DNA of 26,120 bases from Elysia marginata (taxonomy: Eukaryota > Mollusca > Gastropoda > Plakobranchidae), in contig BMAT01000653.1 in the NCBI GenBank assembly GCA_019649035.1, positions 376,437-402,556 of the forward strand, in the 5' to 3' direction. The position numbers and the translations under genes were made by a program. Of the stretch, positions 1 to 11,087 are shown in pieces; position 1 is the first letter of the stretch, and each line of letters begins with the position of its first letter. Below the pieces are notes generated by a model. The model saw only the letters and a program-made list of their open reading frames with translations, had not been told where the DNA came from and made no database searches.

Positions 1-1432
1 TAGAAGAGGCATCGAGATTCCAGAACCATGTAGGTGGATTTTGAACACCCATCTATACATTTGGAGAGACGCTTTTAATAATTCTGCGCGTATTTGTTAC
101 CGACAAAATCTCCCAAGATTTCCTCACATTCGAAAACCAAAAGGACTGTTGATTGTTTAAACAACCTTCGACCACTTGCACAACACAAGGATCAAAGGAG
201 AATTATTTGTGAAGCCAATCGTTGGACCTACTGTAGGGTCAAGCTCCGAAGAATTTGGCGTGATGAGCAGCTACGAAGGTAAGTCTTCTCTATAAGCACG
301 TTTGTCCCCAATATTGATTAAAGTGTACGTCAATTTTTACACTCCACGAAAAAAGTCGAAAGGCGATGGAACACGCATAGTTAAGTTATGGTGTCGATTG
401 TTTCCCAAAGTTGCCTGTTTAATTTTGCATAACCTTTAATCTAGATTAGACCCAGGCCTACCGTATATTGTAAATTTAGAATATGTGTCTAAAATACGAG
501 TAAGATCTATAAATTAGTCCAAATAATCTAGCTCTAGATAAAAAAAGATAATCTTCATCTAAAGTTGAGATAAGGCGCAGATCTAGATTAGATTTTGTGC
601 GTCAATTTTTTTTGTCTTTTTCTTTAGGTAAAGGCTGAGATTTTGCCTAATTAAATGTATATCTTCCGTTGGTCTCTATTCAAACAATTGTTATTTTTTG
701 GGTGAGCATGAAACAAAACTCAATCTCAACTTTGTCTTGCTGTCCAGGAAATAGCAAACTAATCTTCTGACACCAATATTACGTCGCATTTACGATAACC
801 TTTATTGCAATATTATCAAACAAATTTCTGTCCGTTTACGTGGAATGCAATTTAGGATTCCTCCAAGCTGACCATCGGAATTAAATCTATTCAGAATGTT
901 TCCCGTGCTTCAATAAAGAGATTAATTTTGCGTGAAATGAAAACAGGTGAGCGAGAAAGGTTCGCACCTGTCTAACGAATCTAACTGGTCCTCTAAAAGC
1001 AAGTTACTTCTTTTCTTGGTTAAGGTAGGCGAGACAAAATATCTTAATTTTTTTATTAAAATAGCGAAGGATTTATTTTCTCTTCTGGTCATCTTAATTA
1101 GGACGAAAAAATAACCCAATAAATTACCTCTTGCATAAGGGACTATGATACATCTGGAATGTACCGGTAACTGTTTTTAGGCATCTCTATTTAGATATGT
1201 CGATAAATATTAATATAATCAATTATTTTTTTATATGAACCAAGTTTTGGATTTAAAGCAAACGCTACTTAAAAATCTCTTTTAAAAAGAAGATGGCTTT
1301 ATACTCCCAACAGAAAAGGCAGTCTCAATACTTTACATATTTCCCCCAGCAGGCCAATAGACACCATTTGAGAATTAAACTCACATTCCAACGCATTGTA
1401 GTACGGATGCCAGTCAGGCACTCATCTTACAA
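1..1432. other. Intergenic or intronic AT-rich DNA, no supported gene
   Basis: No recognisable protein domain or RNA gene. A short open frame (about 94-282, no ATG start) runs exactly into a consensus splice donor (AAG|GTAAGT, exon end at 278), so an exon ending there is possible, but the encoded residues resemble nothing I know. A cluster of TAGATCTA-like words at about 440-600 is listed separately. The minus-strand frame at 922-1119 has no recognisable features. Confidence 0.5.
440..600. repeat. Cluster of TCTAGATTAGA / TAGATCTA words
   Basis: The segment is packed with variants of TCTAGA, AGATCTA and ATCTAGATTAGA, many of them self-complementary. It begins near 449 with AATCTAGATTAGACC and ends near 595 with AGATCTAGATTAGATT. 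A compositionally similar cluster lies at about 12320-12470. It may be a degenerate satellite or a small hairpin-rich element. The class is not determined. Confidence 0.35.
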
Positions 1433-1605
1433 CATTTAATTTCGAGCATTGCCTTGAGCGACATACCTTCAAAAGAGGTAGATGGACTTAGGTAAGCGGA
1501 AAAAAATTGCTTTCCCAAGGCAATTACAACAGGTTGGGATCGAACCTGTAACCGCCAAACCACGATTCCGACGCTCGAACCATCGAGACATAGTGCTCCA
1601 CGCAC
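1430..1605 (-). repeat. tRNA-derived SINE-like fragment
   Basis: Read on the minus strand, a tRNA-like head contains a clear RNA polymerase III box B (GGTTCGATCCC, 1536-1546) preceded by a weak box A-like stretch (TCTCGATGGTTCGAG, about 1574-1588). Downstream follows CCTTGGGAAAGC (about 1509-1520) and then a segment like TAAGTCCATCTACCT. The last part aligns loosely with the antisense scrap at 3551-3600, suggesting a shared SINE 3' domain. The open frames at 1414-1695 and 1482-1703 lie over this repeat and are not genes. No polymerase III activity can be inferred. Confidence 0.6.
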
Positions 1606-1855
1606 ATCTTTTATTAGTAAACAATAATGACGAAGTCTATCGATATCACAAGAGATTTCCAGGCTGCCGAAATCGCATACTACATACTGCCGCATGGAGT
1701 TGATTTATTTAGATTTTTTCTATTTACCTCTAGTGTTTGCATTTATTTGATTCCAGTCATGTGTCTTTTTGTCGCGATTCTCTTTGCTATGCTGATGGCT
1801 AATGTTTCTTCTGCTCCTGTTGTATTATCATTTTCTTTTGCATTCTCTTTTTGTC

Positions 1856-2016
1856 GTTGTTCTTGATGTTTTTGATGTTCTTGTTGTTCTTGTTATTTTG
1901 TTGATATTGTTCTTGTTCTTGTTTTTCTTCTTGTTCTTGTTCTTATTGTTGTTGTTGTTGTTGTTCTTCTACTTCTTCTCCTCCTTCTTCCTCTACTTCT
2001 TCTTCTTCCTCTGCCG
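1856..2016. repeat. TTG/TTC/TCC low-complexity trinucleotide tract
   Basis: A long T-rich, trinucleotide-biased stretch of TTG, TTC, CTT and TCC words, including a pure (TTG)n run at about 1948-1965 and a CTT/TCC-rich part at 1966-2010. The apparent open frames across it are strings of Leu, Phe and Val produced by composition, not genes. Confidence 0.85.
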
Positions 2017-3550
2017 CTTTCATATTTCCATATGTTTTAGTCCTCCTTTTATTTGCATATTGTTTTACTACTCCTTTGTATTTCATGTATTTTGTTTATT
2101 ACATTCTTTGAAGCAATGGATGGTCAGTAATTGGTTTTCACGAAGTTTTTCACGAAAGAAAAGAAAATGAAACAACAACAACTACTGCTGTAATCCCAAA
2201 ACACAGCCATCTGGACGTCCATCCCTGGGTCATTAGACACAGGCATGACCACCTCTTATGCGATAAAGCTGTCACCTTACCTGCCATTGCAATGGTAATT
2301 TACCGCTGTTCCAAATTGAATCATGACCATAATTATTTGGCTCCCTGAACAATCATGCTTATCCGTGTAATACTAATTCTGCTACTTTTCTTTTATCTGG
2401 CGTTGTCTCCTAGCTATAAAAAGAATCCAATTTGTGATTTTGGTGTATATAAGAAATTGGGAGCTTAGTCCTGTTTGCCTCTATTTTTTTTTCTCAGGTA
2501 GCTTTAAAGTTCATTTCAAGATGTTGAATTAACCCGCCAGAAACAGACACAAAATTTCTAGGGTTCTAAGGTAAGATTAAATGAACCATAATTATTATTG
2601 TTTGTTTAATGTTAGGCTCTCTTTGTATCTAAAGAAAAGCCGAAACCTAGCTTCTGTGTTGTAGATGGAAACCTGGTTGCAAAAAGCTATTCTGTGATAA
2701 ACGTTAAGACTAATATAGGTTGTTTTGAGTTAGGCATGGTGATTACATCTCGTTGTAACGTCTAAGTGATAGTAAGACTACGACACTAAACAGTTTCCTA
2801 CACATTGTCAAGTAAATAATTATACAGTTTAAAGTACCTAAATTATAAGCATTCTACAAACGTATCCATTCCATTGTTTTATTCCCCTTGAAATAAAATG
2901 AAGGCAATCTGGGCATGCTTAGCTTTTTTCATCAAGATTAAGGCAGTTTTGATCACAGCGAGTTCTAGTCAAAAAGATTCAAATTTCTATACTCCTGTTA
3001 ATGTTATATCAATCTTCATAACAAAATACTGAAATAATTCTAAATTAACTTGCAAAGGTAGATTATCACCAAGGACTTTATAATATACGATTACAGCTTG
3101 TCTATTCAGAGATATGCTATTTATACCATTGTTTGAGTTTGGAACATAAGAACAATGCATTATACAATAATTATATCAACGCTTTGTAATATCAACTTTG
3201 CAAAATCCAACCTATTCGCACAGGTTGACATACATTTAGACTCGGTCTTTCTGCTATTTCTTACTTCTTCAAAATATAGAAAAGTGACATCGATTTGTCT
3301 TTAGACGTAAAAAGCTAGTACAAACAGAGCAGGTACACCGTTTTAACCTACTCAGCAATCTTTTGTTTTTTACTGGTATAATGCTGCTTACTCTTAAGAA
3401 TATGGTGATAGCTTACACCGCTGATGGCAGTCTCAAGTTTTTTTTTTTACAAATTTCCCACATCTTGCAAACACACATCATAGCAGTTCAGCTCATATTT
3501 TAGAGCTTTACTGACAATATGCGCTCAGATACTAACATTCCACAATGTTC
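2017..3550. other. AT-rich DNA with no recognised feature
   Basis: I see no coding exon, RNA gene or clear repeat here. The part at about 2190-2320 is slightly richer in G+C but has no open frame of note. A poly-T run sits near 3439-3449. Confidence 0.5.
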
Positions 3551-3600
3551 AAGTACTGCTTTTAGCCAGGTACCCATTTTACAGGTGGGTGGACTTGGTA
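3551..3600 (-). repeat. Fragment of a SINE 3' domain
   Basis: On the minus strand the segment reads CCAAGTCCACCCACCTGT followed by AAAATGGGTACCTGGCT. It aligns with the 3' domain of the SINE-like fragment at 1430-1605 (TAAGTCCATCTACCT...GGTATGTCGCT). From memory, a comparable motif (TCCACCCAGGTGTAAAATGGGTACC) occurs in invertebrate SINEs. No tRNA head is visible, so only a truncated tail is claimed. Confidence 0.45.
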
Positions 3601-3714
3601 AAAGTAGATAAATTACAACTATAACATGAGATGTGGTTGACCACGAGCCTGAAACGCAAAATACTGAGCAATCTGCCCCTACATCCTAACCAAAGACGCG
3701 CACGCATTAAACAT

Positions 3715-3990
3715 CTTAACTACCCGGGACAGCGGTTCTTACGTTTATATCTCGCGGATATTTTCAGAAACACCTTAAGTACCTGGGAGAGCGATTCTTG
3801 CGTTTATAACTCGCGTATAATTTCAGAAACACCTTAACTACCCGGGACAGCGGTTCTTACGTTTATATCTCGCGGATAATTTCAGAAACATCTTAAGTAC
3901 CTGGGAGAGCGGTTCTTGCATCTCGCGGATATTTTCAGAAATATCTTAAGTACCTGGGAGAGCGGTTCTTGCGTTTATATCTCTTGGATA
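3715..3990. repeat. 59-bp minisatellite with two unit types
   Basis: About 4.8 tandem units begin at 3715, 3774, 3833, 3892 and 3945. Three complete units are exactly 59 bp. The fourth is 53 bp after losing six bases next to TTCTTGC, and the fifth is partial. Two subtypes are recognisable: A (ACTACCCGGGACAGCGG) and B (AGTACCTGGGAGAGCGG), in the order A-B-A-B-B. This suggests a two-unit higher-order duplication followed by a B-unit duplication. The open frame at 3631-3837 is a by-product of the repeat. Confidence 0.92.
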
Positions 3991-5244
3991 GTCTCTCACT
4001 CCTATCCCTTTACTTCCGTAGCATGAGCAACCTCATTTTTTTTTCTTTTTCTTTCATCGAGTTAGAATAGGGTAAGGATGTTTCCGAATAAATCATCAAA
4101 GGACAGTTTCTCGCGTATTTATTAAGGATGCGAAAATACCAGCCTAATTTCATTTTACTAACTGACGCATAAATGCATAATTTGGAGTTTTTATTTATTA
4201 TAAAATCTGCAGTGATGATATAAAGAATCTTTAGAATATCAAATTTTGGAAATGAAAAGAGCATGCTAGATTGTAGGAATTAGTCTTAAAATACTAAAAC
4301 ATTCGTTTTCTGCATATATAAATTGTTATATAAAAAAGCGATAAATTTTTTTTTGCAAAGTGTCTTTCTTGGGTATCGTTGTTTCCCTGTATATCTTTTT
4401 TATGATTTGATTTCAACCTTTTTATCTACATTCCTCAACGAAGTTCACATGTTATTGACCTTTTTTTGCCTAAATTTTAAGGGAACTCATTACAATATAT
4501 GAAATAGTCCTATTTCACCTTTTCCATCTTTTTTATGTTATTTTTTATGGCTTGGAAAAAAAATTCTAGTGTTTTCAACAAAATTGGTAATAAAAATATC
4601 ATAGAAATCTAACGATTAGAGCTATTTAGAATATACATATTAAATTAAAATAAATGTCAGTGTTAAATTTGTCGATGTGTTTCGATAAGCCTCCGCTAAA
4701 AAAATCCTGTCAATCGAATGCCGTTTAAACCAGGTCTAACGTCACTTGTTCTTTTCACTAAACGCGACAATAAACGCTATTTGATATATGATTATATTTC
4801 TATTGAGAGTATGAAACAATGCTTGGGCATTTTATAAATGACTGGTTTTAAAATGTCTCTGGTCCCTTTTGCGTGTTTTGGATGTGTGTGTTTTTTTTAA
4901 TATGAGTTTTAACATGCGGTTTTCATAGTGTCTCATTTAAGCTGCGTAATATTTTTTTTTCTGTGGAGCCACATAAAGAAATACAAAATGAAGTTTGAAA
5001 ATTACTATAGAGACAGTGAATCCAATTGGATTACATTTTTTTTCACGAATTTAAGGCCTGTGGTCTATTTTCATGACAAAAGAGGCTGTGGAAAAGGAAA
5101 TAGTACCTAAAGATAAATGTTGAATACACGATGATTAATAATTATAACATGTCAGTAATTTGCGATTACAAAGCGTCCTTGAATACAACACATTGATAGC
5201 AATTATAGAAACACAGAGCAAGTCATCGAAACATAGAATGCCCG
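3991..5244. other. AT-rich DNA with no recognised feature
   Basis: Very AT-rich, with poly-T and poly-A runs at about 4035-4045, 4347-4355 and 4952-4961. Small frames (4010-4264 minus, 4928-5110 plus) have no recognisable domain and residue composition typical of AT-rich noncoding DNA. Confidence 0.5.
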
Positions 5245-5556
5245 GGTTAGGTTAGGTTACGCTGTTTGAATTTTAACGTCTCTTTTCAACTACAAGGTTA
5301 TATCAGAGACAGCGCTTGGGACGATTGAAAGCGTGCTACCACACTGTAATGTAAGGAGCGCTTGCATGCACCACACCCAGTCACATTATTTTTGACACAG
5401 GGCCGACCAGAATTAGCACTATATCCATAATGCCAGAGTTTAGGAGGATCAGCTGCTAATACCAGTTTTAAAATCCTTGGTTTTACTCGGCCGGGGAATT
5501 GAACCCACACTTCCCGATCTCTTAGCGAATGTCTTACCGCTAGGCCACAGAGCCGG
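5245..5556 (-). repeat. Nearly complete tRNA-derived SINE
   Basis: Read on the minus strand from 5556, the head carries a good box A (TGGCCTAGCGG, about 5537-5547) and box B (GGTTCAATTCC, about 5494-5504), spaced as in a tRNA. A tRNA-unrelated body follows, and the 3' end contains TTGTAGTTGAAAAGAGACG and then a short direct repeat of AACCT near 5245-5260 as a tail. The length of about 310 bp suits a SINE. The minus-strand open frame at 5298-5639 is a read-through of this repeat, not a gene. The tRNA head is too diverged to be a working tRNA gene. Confidence 0.8.
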
Positions 5557-6553
5557 TCAGAAGGCCCGGAAAACACTGGTAAATCTACGGTAGATCTCGC
5601 TCGAGATTCTTTTGTTGTAGTTATTCCATGCGATATCACTGAATCTCATAGGAGATATTTATGCAACAGTAAAGAGTTCAGGTGGCAGTGGTTGTTGAGA
5701 AATTTCGATAAGCCCACATAAAGCCCTAAGTTTTATGCGTTCCCCGTTTTGTCCTCAGAGCATGCTAAAAGCAGGGGCCTACGAGTATTTTAAGACTGTA
5801 TCGCTAACATAATATGCTAATAAGATCAGCCTGATCGACGCCATGATAATTATGCGTCAACTCAACACTGTTGACAGTAAGTCACGCATTCTATCCAAGC
5901 GAGTCGTAAGCCGAACAATCTAGTTTTGAGGTATAGATCTAGGCTTTCGAAGTTTAGTCGGGGTTCTGAAGTCAATTTTTATTTTATTTTAGATATCGAG
6001 GCTAAAACCGTTTCTGAACTGTTTTCACGCCTGATTCTTGTTGAAGTTTCATGTTTTATTTAGTTAGTTTTAATTGGTAGGATGTTGAGGTCTTTACCGC
6101 TTCATAGTTGTCTAAACTTTAAACCGTAATTTTCTTACCTTTCTGAAATTTCACAAGTCCTAGCCCTGACGACTTCAAACGTCTATAACTTCACACAGAA
6201 GCATGACAGAGCTTTTCCGTTTATTGTGTTTGGAAATGGAGAAAATAAGCTTATCTGTCTTATCAGTATTTTACTGCGTTCCAATTTTGATTTAAGACTC
6301 ATTTTGACTGGTTGCAAGACACATTATTAGGTAAATCTATATACGACCTGCTACGTTTGCTTGTACCTTAAACATAAATACCATTCTTTTAGCCTACCTG
6401 AAATATTTTATTCCAAGCCTTTGGATAGGCATATGAAGAGCTGTTCTAGCTTCAAACTTTTCCTACCTTGAACTATACATTATAAGAAATGACCGACTTA
6501 AAAGACAGATATCATAGAATTATTAGCCTTGACTGGTATAACCAGATTCGGTC
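5557..6553. other. Unassigned DNA
   Basis: No exon, RNA gene or repeat that I can support. Base composition is mixed and there are no long open frames. Confidence 0.5.
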
Positions 6554-7121
6554 CTTGAAACAGAGATCTCTGAATCCAAGTAATAAATCCATGAGATAAA
6601 AATCTTAAAAGCTGACTTCAAAATTGATATTCATAGAAGGGGCTTTACAAAATTTGGACCTTAAGCAGCTGTTTAAAGTTGTGTGGTCAGTCAGTGCATC
6701 ATAGAAGAAGCCGCTGTCCTCACACAGGCTGACCATTCGATCCTGTGAATCTCAGCAAGCCGTTTGTGCCAGTTAAGGCGATACCCACTTCGATGTGACC
6801 CATGCCTTTTATTTCAATTATCTTAAAACTGGAGGCATAAACTATTTAGTCTACTCGGGGCTTGAGACAGGTCTTTGAATCTGAAGCAGTAAATCCATGA
6901 GATAAAAATCTAAAAACAACGGGCCCTAAAATGGATATACATAGAGGGGGCTTCACGAAGTCACCGGTTTTCCACTTGAGCCGCAGCGCTGTTCCCCTTA
7001 CCATTCGATCGAGTGAATCCCATGAAGTCGTTTGTGCCAGGTAAGGCGATACCCACTTCGCTGTGACTCCTGCTTTTTATTTCAATTATCTAAACACTGG
7101 TGGCATAAAATATTCAGTCTT
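6554..7121. repeat. Diverged tandem duplication of an about 0.3-kb unit
   Basis: Copy A (about 6554-6852) and copy B (about 6861-7121) share, in the same order, CTTGAAACAG/CTTGAGACAG, TAAATCCATGAGATAAAAAT, ATAGA(A/G)GGGGCTT, ACCATTCGATC, GTTTGTGCCAG, AAGGCGATACCCACTTCG and TTTTATTTCAATTATCT. Copy B lacks about 40 bp in the middle. No coding potential is kept in both copies, so the unit is an unclassified repeat or a local segmental duplication. Confidence 0.85.
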
Positions 7122-7209
7122 AGGTTAACAAACATTAATTTCGTGTTGAAAGGTTATCAACCAGACGCTGGCATGTTTTAAAGAGTTTTCAGAATTCCTT
7201 CCTTCTCTA

Positions 7210-7308
7210 TTGGAAATTAGATTGTAGCGCTAATTATCGCTCCTGTTGGCAAACTCCCTCTTTCAAGTCAACTGCTTGTGGACAAGACCAATAAGTTTTT
7301 GCTCATTC
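7210..7308 (+). repeat. Dispersed repeat, copy 1 (inverted partner at 10385-10497)
   Basis: Contains GGCAAACTCCCTCTTTCAAG and CAACTGCTTGTGGACAAGA, which match the minus strand at 10385-10497 (GGCAAACTCACTCTTTGAAG, CAATTGCTTGCGTGCAAGA). A translated frame shared by both begins MANSLF(Q/E)VNCL, but the open frames diverge soon after. I treat it as an unclassified interspersed repeat. Confidence 0.7.
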
Positions 7309-8245
7309 TCAAAAAGGAAAAACCAGACAAGTTTTTCATATAGACATAACGGAAAACGCAACAGAAGTTATAAGAGTAGAGCAGTTGTTGGATTCTCTGA
7401 TGACAAATTCACATGGCCTCGTCGCGGATTTTCTTTGAAATCTCTGGGTGCTAGACGCTATAACTGACACGGGAGCCACAAATGAGTGCGAAAGTTATCA
7501 TTAAGAATGATTGAACTTTTATTCTACTTCAAACATCCAAATTAATGTTTGATGAGCACGTTGATTCTTTTCATCAAATACTCATAGCTATAAATCAAGA
7601 AGTCAGTCGGCATCAACTTCAACAAAGAGAACGCACCCGACTGGCCAAACTTTCAGACATTCAACGCAATGTGAAATCTGATGACATGTCCAGGTTACCT
7701 AACTGTACAGAGAAATGTCAACTTTCTATTTTTCGAGACTAAATCAATAATACATTTATTGTCCTGCCAAAAGTCCTACATCCACCAGCCTGGGTAAGCC
7801 AGAGTAACAAGTTTGCTCAAGTAGGTGAGTAAAATAATGAGCTTTAACTTCTTCAGTGCACTTAGCAAAAGCACGAGATAACTAAGTCCACTATTATAAA
7901 ACTCAGTGAAGATTCGTATTCATTAAAGTAATCGATGCTTATATCATTCTACCTGGCTCAAATAGCATGGTAAATTCAAGTGACTTGAATGACGCTGCCC
8001 GAATTAAGTCACAATACATTATTGCTTTCAAATTTGTTTGCAATTGGCTAACCACGGACTCTACACAATATTCTCCCAACTGTCGCCCAATATGGGTCAT
8101 CCATACACTAACACAGTCTCCAACTTAAGCTGATAGCTCCACTTAGGGGTCGTAAATTTGAAAGTCTGATATCTCAACAAACGCCCACAATCATGCACAT
8201 CAAACTTATCACTAACTTGAGATCTTGGTTGCTTTTGAATACAAT
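7309..8245. other. Unassigned DNA with one modest open frame
   Basis: An open frame at 7545-7742 (+, 65 residues) has a hydrophilic, Gln/Arg-rich composition with SRHQLQQRERTRLAK in the middle, more protein-like than its neighbours. It has no start context, partner exon or domain that I recognise. It could be a fragment of an old mobile element, but that is only a guess. Confidence 0.35.
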
Positions 8246-8301
8246 TAAGTTCTACATAGTAAGCCTTTAAATCTAAGTTCTACATGGTAAACCCTTAAGT
8301 T
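8246..8301. repeat. 28-bp tandem duplication
   Basis: Two adjacent 28-bp units start at 8246 and 8274 (TAAGTTCTACATAGTAAGCC and TAAGTTCTACATGGTAAACC). It is a simple local duplication with no sign of function. Confidence 0.8.
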
Positions 8302-9547
8302 ATAATACCTTTTACTTAAAGCCATCGTATCTCGCCGCTTTTTGTGAAACAAAACTTAGCTCACATTAAAGATTATCCAAGTTTATGCGCTGTTTCCAAT
8401 ATCAAACTGCTTAATTGTTTTTATTAAAGGAGAAGTAACTGTTGCATATCCCTGATTAAAAAAAAATTATGTCATTTTTTTTTAAAAAGAGCACTACAAA
8501 AAAAACTGGAAATGATAATTGAAACAATAATAGTTGAATATACCGACCATCATTCATACCTAGTACAGTCGTAGCTACCCCCCCCCCTTCCCTGCGGAGA
8601 ACCCCACGCTTTATAATTATACCACTCGTTCTCTTCACTTCACCCTGACCGTGGTCCAGACACAAAGCGACAAAAAGACTCCGTAAGATCAAAGTATCTG
8701 TAGTATTACTGCTAACGACTCTGCCCAACTGACCTTACCATTCCATTGTCCCACTGACTAACTGTAGCTGCTGTTACAGACCACAGTGTAACAGGACAAA
8801 CCCATGCCATGTAATGCCGGGCTCATCCCAAAGTGTGCCTAATTAGAGCCAACTATCACCGGCACTCTCGCTACCCGTGATAATTAGGTCTGTTAGTAGA
8901 ACCATTTAACACTGCGATTATTAGGTCATAGATAATCGAGTACTTTAGTCAAAGCATTTAATACGGCGATTATTAGGTCATAAAATTCTTAAATGGGGAG
9001 TATAATAGAATGAGACTTATTTTAGACAAGAGTGATTCTACTGTACTCTTTGACATGGAAGTGTTGTTAGGCTTAAAGTGTCTGTGATGCCAGATTTCAA
9101 TAACTTTGGCACTGTAGTCTATTGTCCTTTCTGAACGCCCGGGACATTAACACGAGGTATGTATTTGATTCTAATCTTATAAGAAAATAAGCTAGGATTA
9201 GTGCCTTCTTTTTAAAATTAAATACCGCGTTTGTACCTTCCGGAGTTTTTAAAAAATCGTTTAGGCAACAACCTTTTAAAAAATACCAGCCTTAAACGGT
9301 CGTGTTTCCATACAATAAAAATTTATGGTGAAAGATAATATAAGCATACAATCACCTGTTTTCATAGATCCTGAAACTTGCAAGATTCAAGAATTTGATT
9401 TCCTATGATCAAAACAGAGTCTGTAAGCAAAGTTGATAAACGAATGGCATCTAGTTTTTTGTCATTGTTTAAAGAATATAATACACATTATTTGTGCACC
9501 AAATAGCACTTAAAATACAGTGCCTATTTCACTAAAACGACCAAAGT
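8302..9547. other. Unassigned DNA with a short internal duplication
   Basis: A nine-C run lies near 8580-8588. The word GCGATTATTAGGTCATA occurs twice, at 8914 and 8966, 52 bp apart. The minus-strand frame at 8456-8728 has no recognisable domain and ends in an AT-rich tract. No gene is supported. Confidence 0.45.
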
Positions 9548-9800
9548 CATCTACATGGGTTTGCTTACAGACCACTAGCTACTAAAACAATCTCCTGTAC
9601 TTACAGACGATCAGCATTCAAAGCGTATCACGTTAACATTATGACAAGATCTGTCACTGCCGATAGCCGGGTACTCATTTAATGCCTTTATGCAAAGTTC
9701 CTGTACTTACAGATTATCAGCAGTTAAAGCGTATCACGTTGACATTATGACAAAATCTGTCACTGCCAATAGCCGGGTACTCATTTAATGCCTTTATGCA
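9548..9800 (+). repeat. Decayed protein-like repeat, tandemly duplicated
   Basis: Two 101-bp copies, 9594-9694 and 9700-9800, lie 106 bp apart and differ at only a few positions. Homology with a third copy at 20701-20845 extends leftward to about 9548 (TACATGGG...GACCACTA versus TACATGG...GGCCACTA). In one frame all copies read like L-T-(E/D)-x-Q-x-x-K-R. Both copies here have TGA where the 20.8-kb copy has TGG (Trp), so they cannot code now. The parent element or protein is not recognised. Confidence 0.75.
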
Positions 9801-10384
9801 GTCAGGAAATATAGTAGAATGGCTTTACCTACGGATTAGATTCCAACCTGACGCGTCGAAGACTCAAGCTCCCCAACTTTCGGTCCGAAAGCCGAATATT
9901 TATCGCTAGACAGTGATCCTATATTTCTAGTTAAAATCAATAATAACAAAAGAAATGAAGCATGTGTTCCCGATTTTATCGGATCCTCCTATTGAGATTG
10001 AGTGGCTTGGACTCGTTGTATTTCATGATTATATGCAACATGCTTGAAATTGGTATTTTGATATTAATTTTGCAAATAAAGGTTGTTTTTTTTTGTATTT
10101 TCCTACCAAGAAAAGCCCAAAGCCTGAATGCAAACTTTTACAAAAAATATTTAGTCTAACTTTGTAGAGTTACTACGAGACTGATAAAATATTTTTTTTT
10201 TTATCGCGTATCAATATAATTGTCCACTTCTATTAGAATTTCTTTAATACATGGTTTCCATTCAAGACTGATGTTACTTCTATTAACACACTGAGATCAA
10301 CTATCTGTTGCGATACTTATCCAACACAGTGTCAAAATTGTTTCTTTTCTTATATTTTGAGACTTTTAGTAAGTTGAGGGTATT
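9801..10384. other. Unassigned AT-rich DNA
   Basis: A poly-T run lies at 10190-10201. The frame at 9962-10159 is a hydrophobic, AT-rich read with no domain. Nothing else is supported. Confidence 0.5.
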
Positions 10385-10497
10385 GGAATTGAGAATAGAG
10401 CACAAAATTATCGTTCTTGCACGCAAGCAATTGACTTCAAAGAGTGAGTTTGCCATCAGCGACAATAACTTGCGCTCTAATCTCATTTCTAATTAAG
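10385..10497 (-). repeat. Dispersed repeat, copy 2 (inverted relative to 7210-7308)
   Basis: On the minus strand this reads AGAGCGCAAGTTATTGTCGC then GGCAAACTCACTCTTTGAAG, matching TAGCGCTAATTATCGC and GGCAAACTCCCTCTTTCAAG at 7.2 kb. The overlapping open frames on both strands (10301-10486 and 10308-10496) come from this repeat. The two copies are 3.1 kb apart in opposite orientation. Confidence 0.7.
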
Positions 10498-11087
10498 AAC
10501 CTGCTTTGTTTAGCGTGCAAAAACACGTTTTATATCTTGAGTGGAGGATGATAGAATAGTAACTATGTTCTACTACTACCGAAAAAACCCTATGTATACC
10601 CAAGTCTGTCACCTTTTACCCAGTAAAATACACCGTTGATCATTAATTTGTACAAAACTCCCAAAACGTTCAACGTGTTGTGAACTTGAACAAAATATCT
10701 TAAGTGCCTTTATTCAATGCAAAGTGCTAAATGCCTTGCTCGTCACATTTTTGTTTTCAACTTTTAGTAAGTTTTACGATCTAATTATGCAAAACATGCC
10801 TCGTGGGTTGGGAAATCCCAAGAGATGTAATTTGATCTCTGAAAATGATTGTTCAGATATAAATACCATTGTTACTTAATTGGATAGTTTCTATATTTTT
10901 TATGTATGAAATATAGTGCCCGAATTGTATAAGGAGCTTTTAGATACGTAAATGCCTAGTCCTACCTTTGTTTTGTCACGACATTGTGTTCCTCACCATC
11001 CGTTGGAACGGCATTTCATCAGGTTACTGCTTACTTTCCTTTTCCCCGCCAGGCTTGTCTAGGCCGTCGTTATATCAGTTCGCATTC
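10498..11087. other. Unassigned DNA
   Basis: No recognised exon, RNA or repeat. G+C rises from about 10965 toward the foldback element that starts at 11088. Confidence 0.5.

Noticed and set aside
1802..2170. 122-residue open frame rich in Leu, Phe and Val
   Set aside because: It is created by the TTG/TTC low-complexity tract. There is no domain, and composition alone explains it.
5490..5556. Possible genuine tRNA gene
   Set aside because: Boxes A and B are good, but the sequence continues directly into a SINE body, and I could not draw a proper acceptor stem.
5298..5639. 113-residue minus-strand frame
   Set aside because: It overlies a tRNA-derived SINE with clear box A and box B. The protein resemblance is to repeat read-through only.
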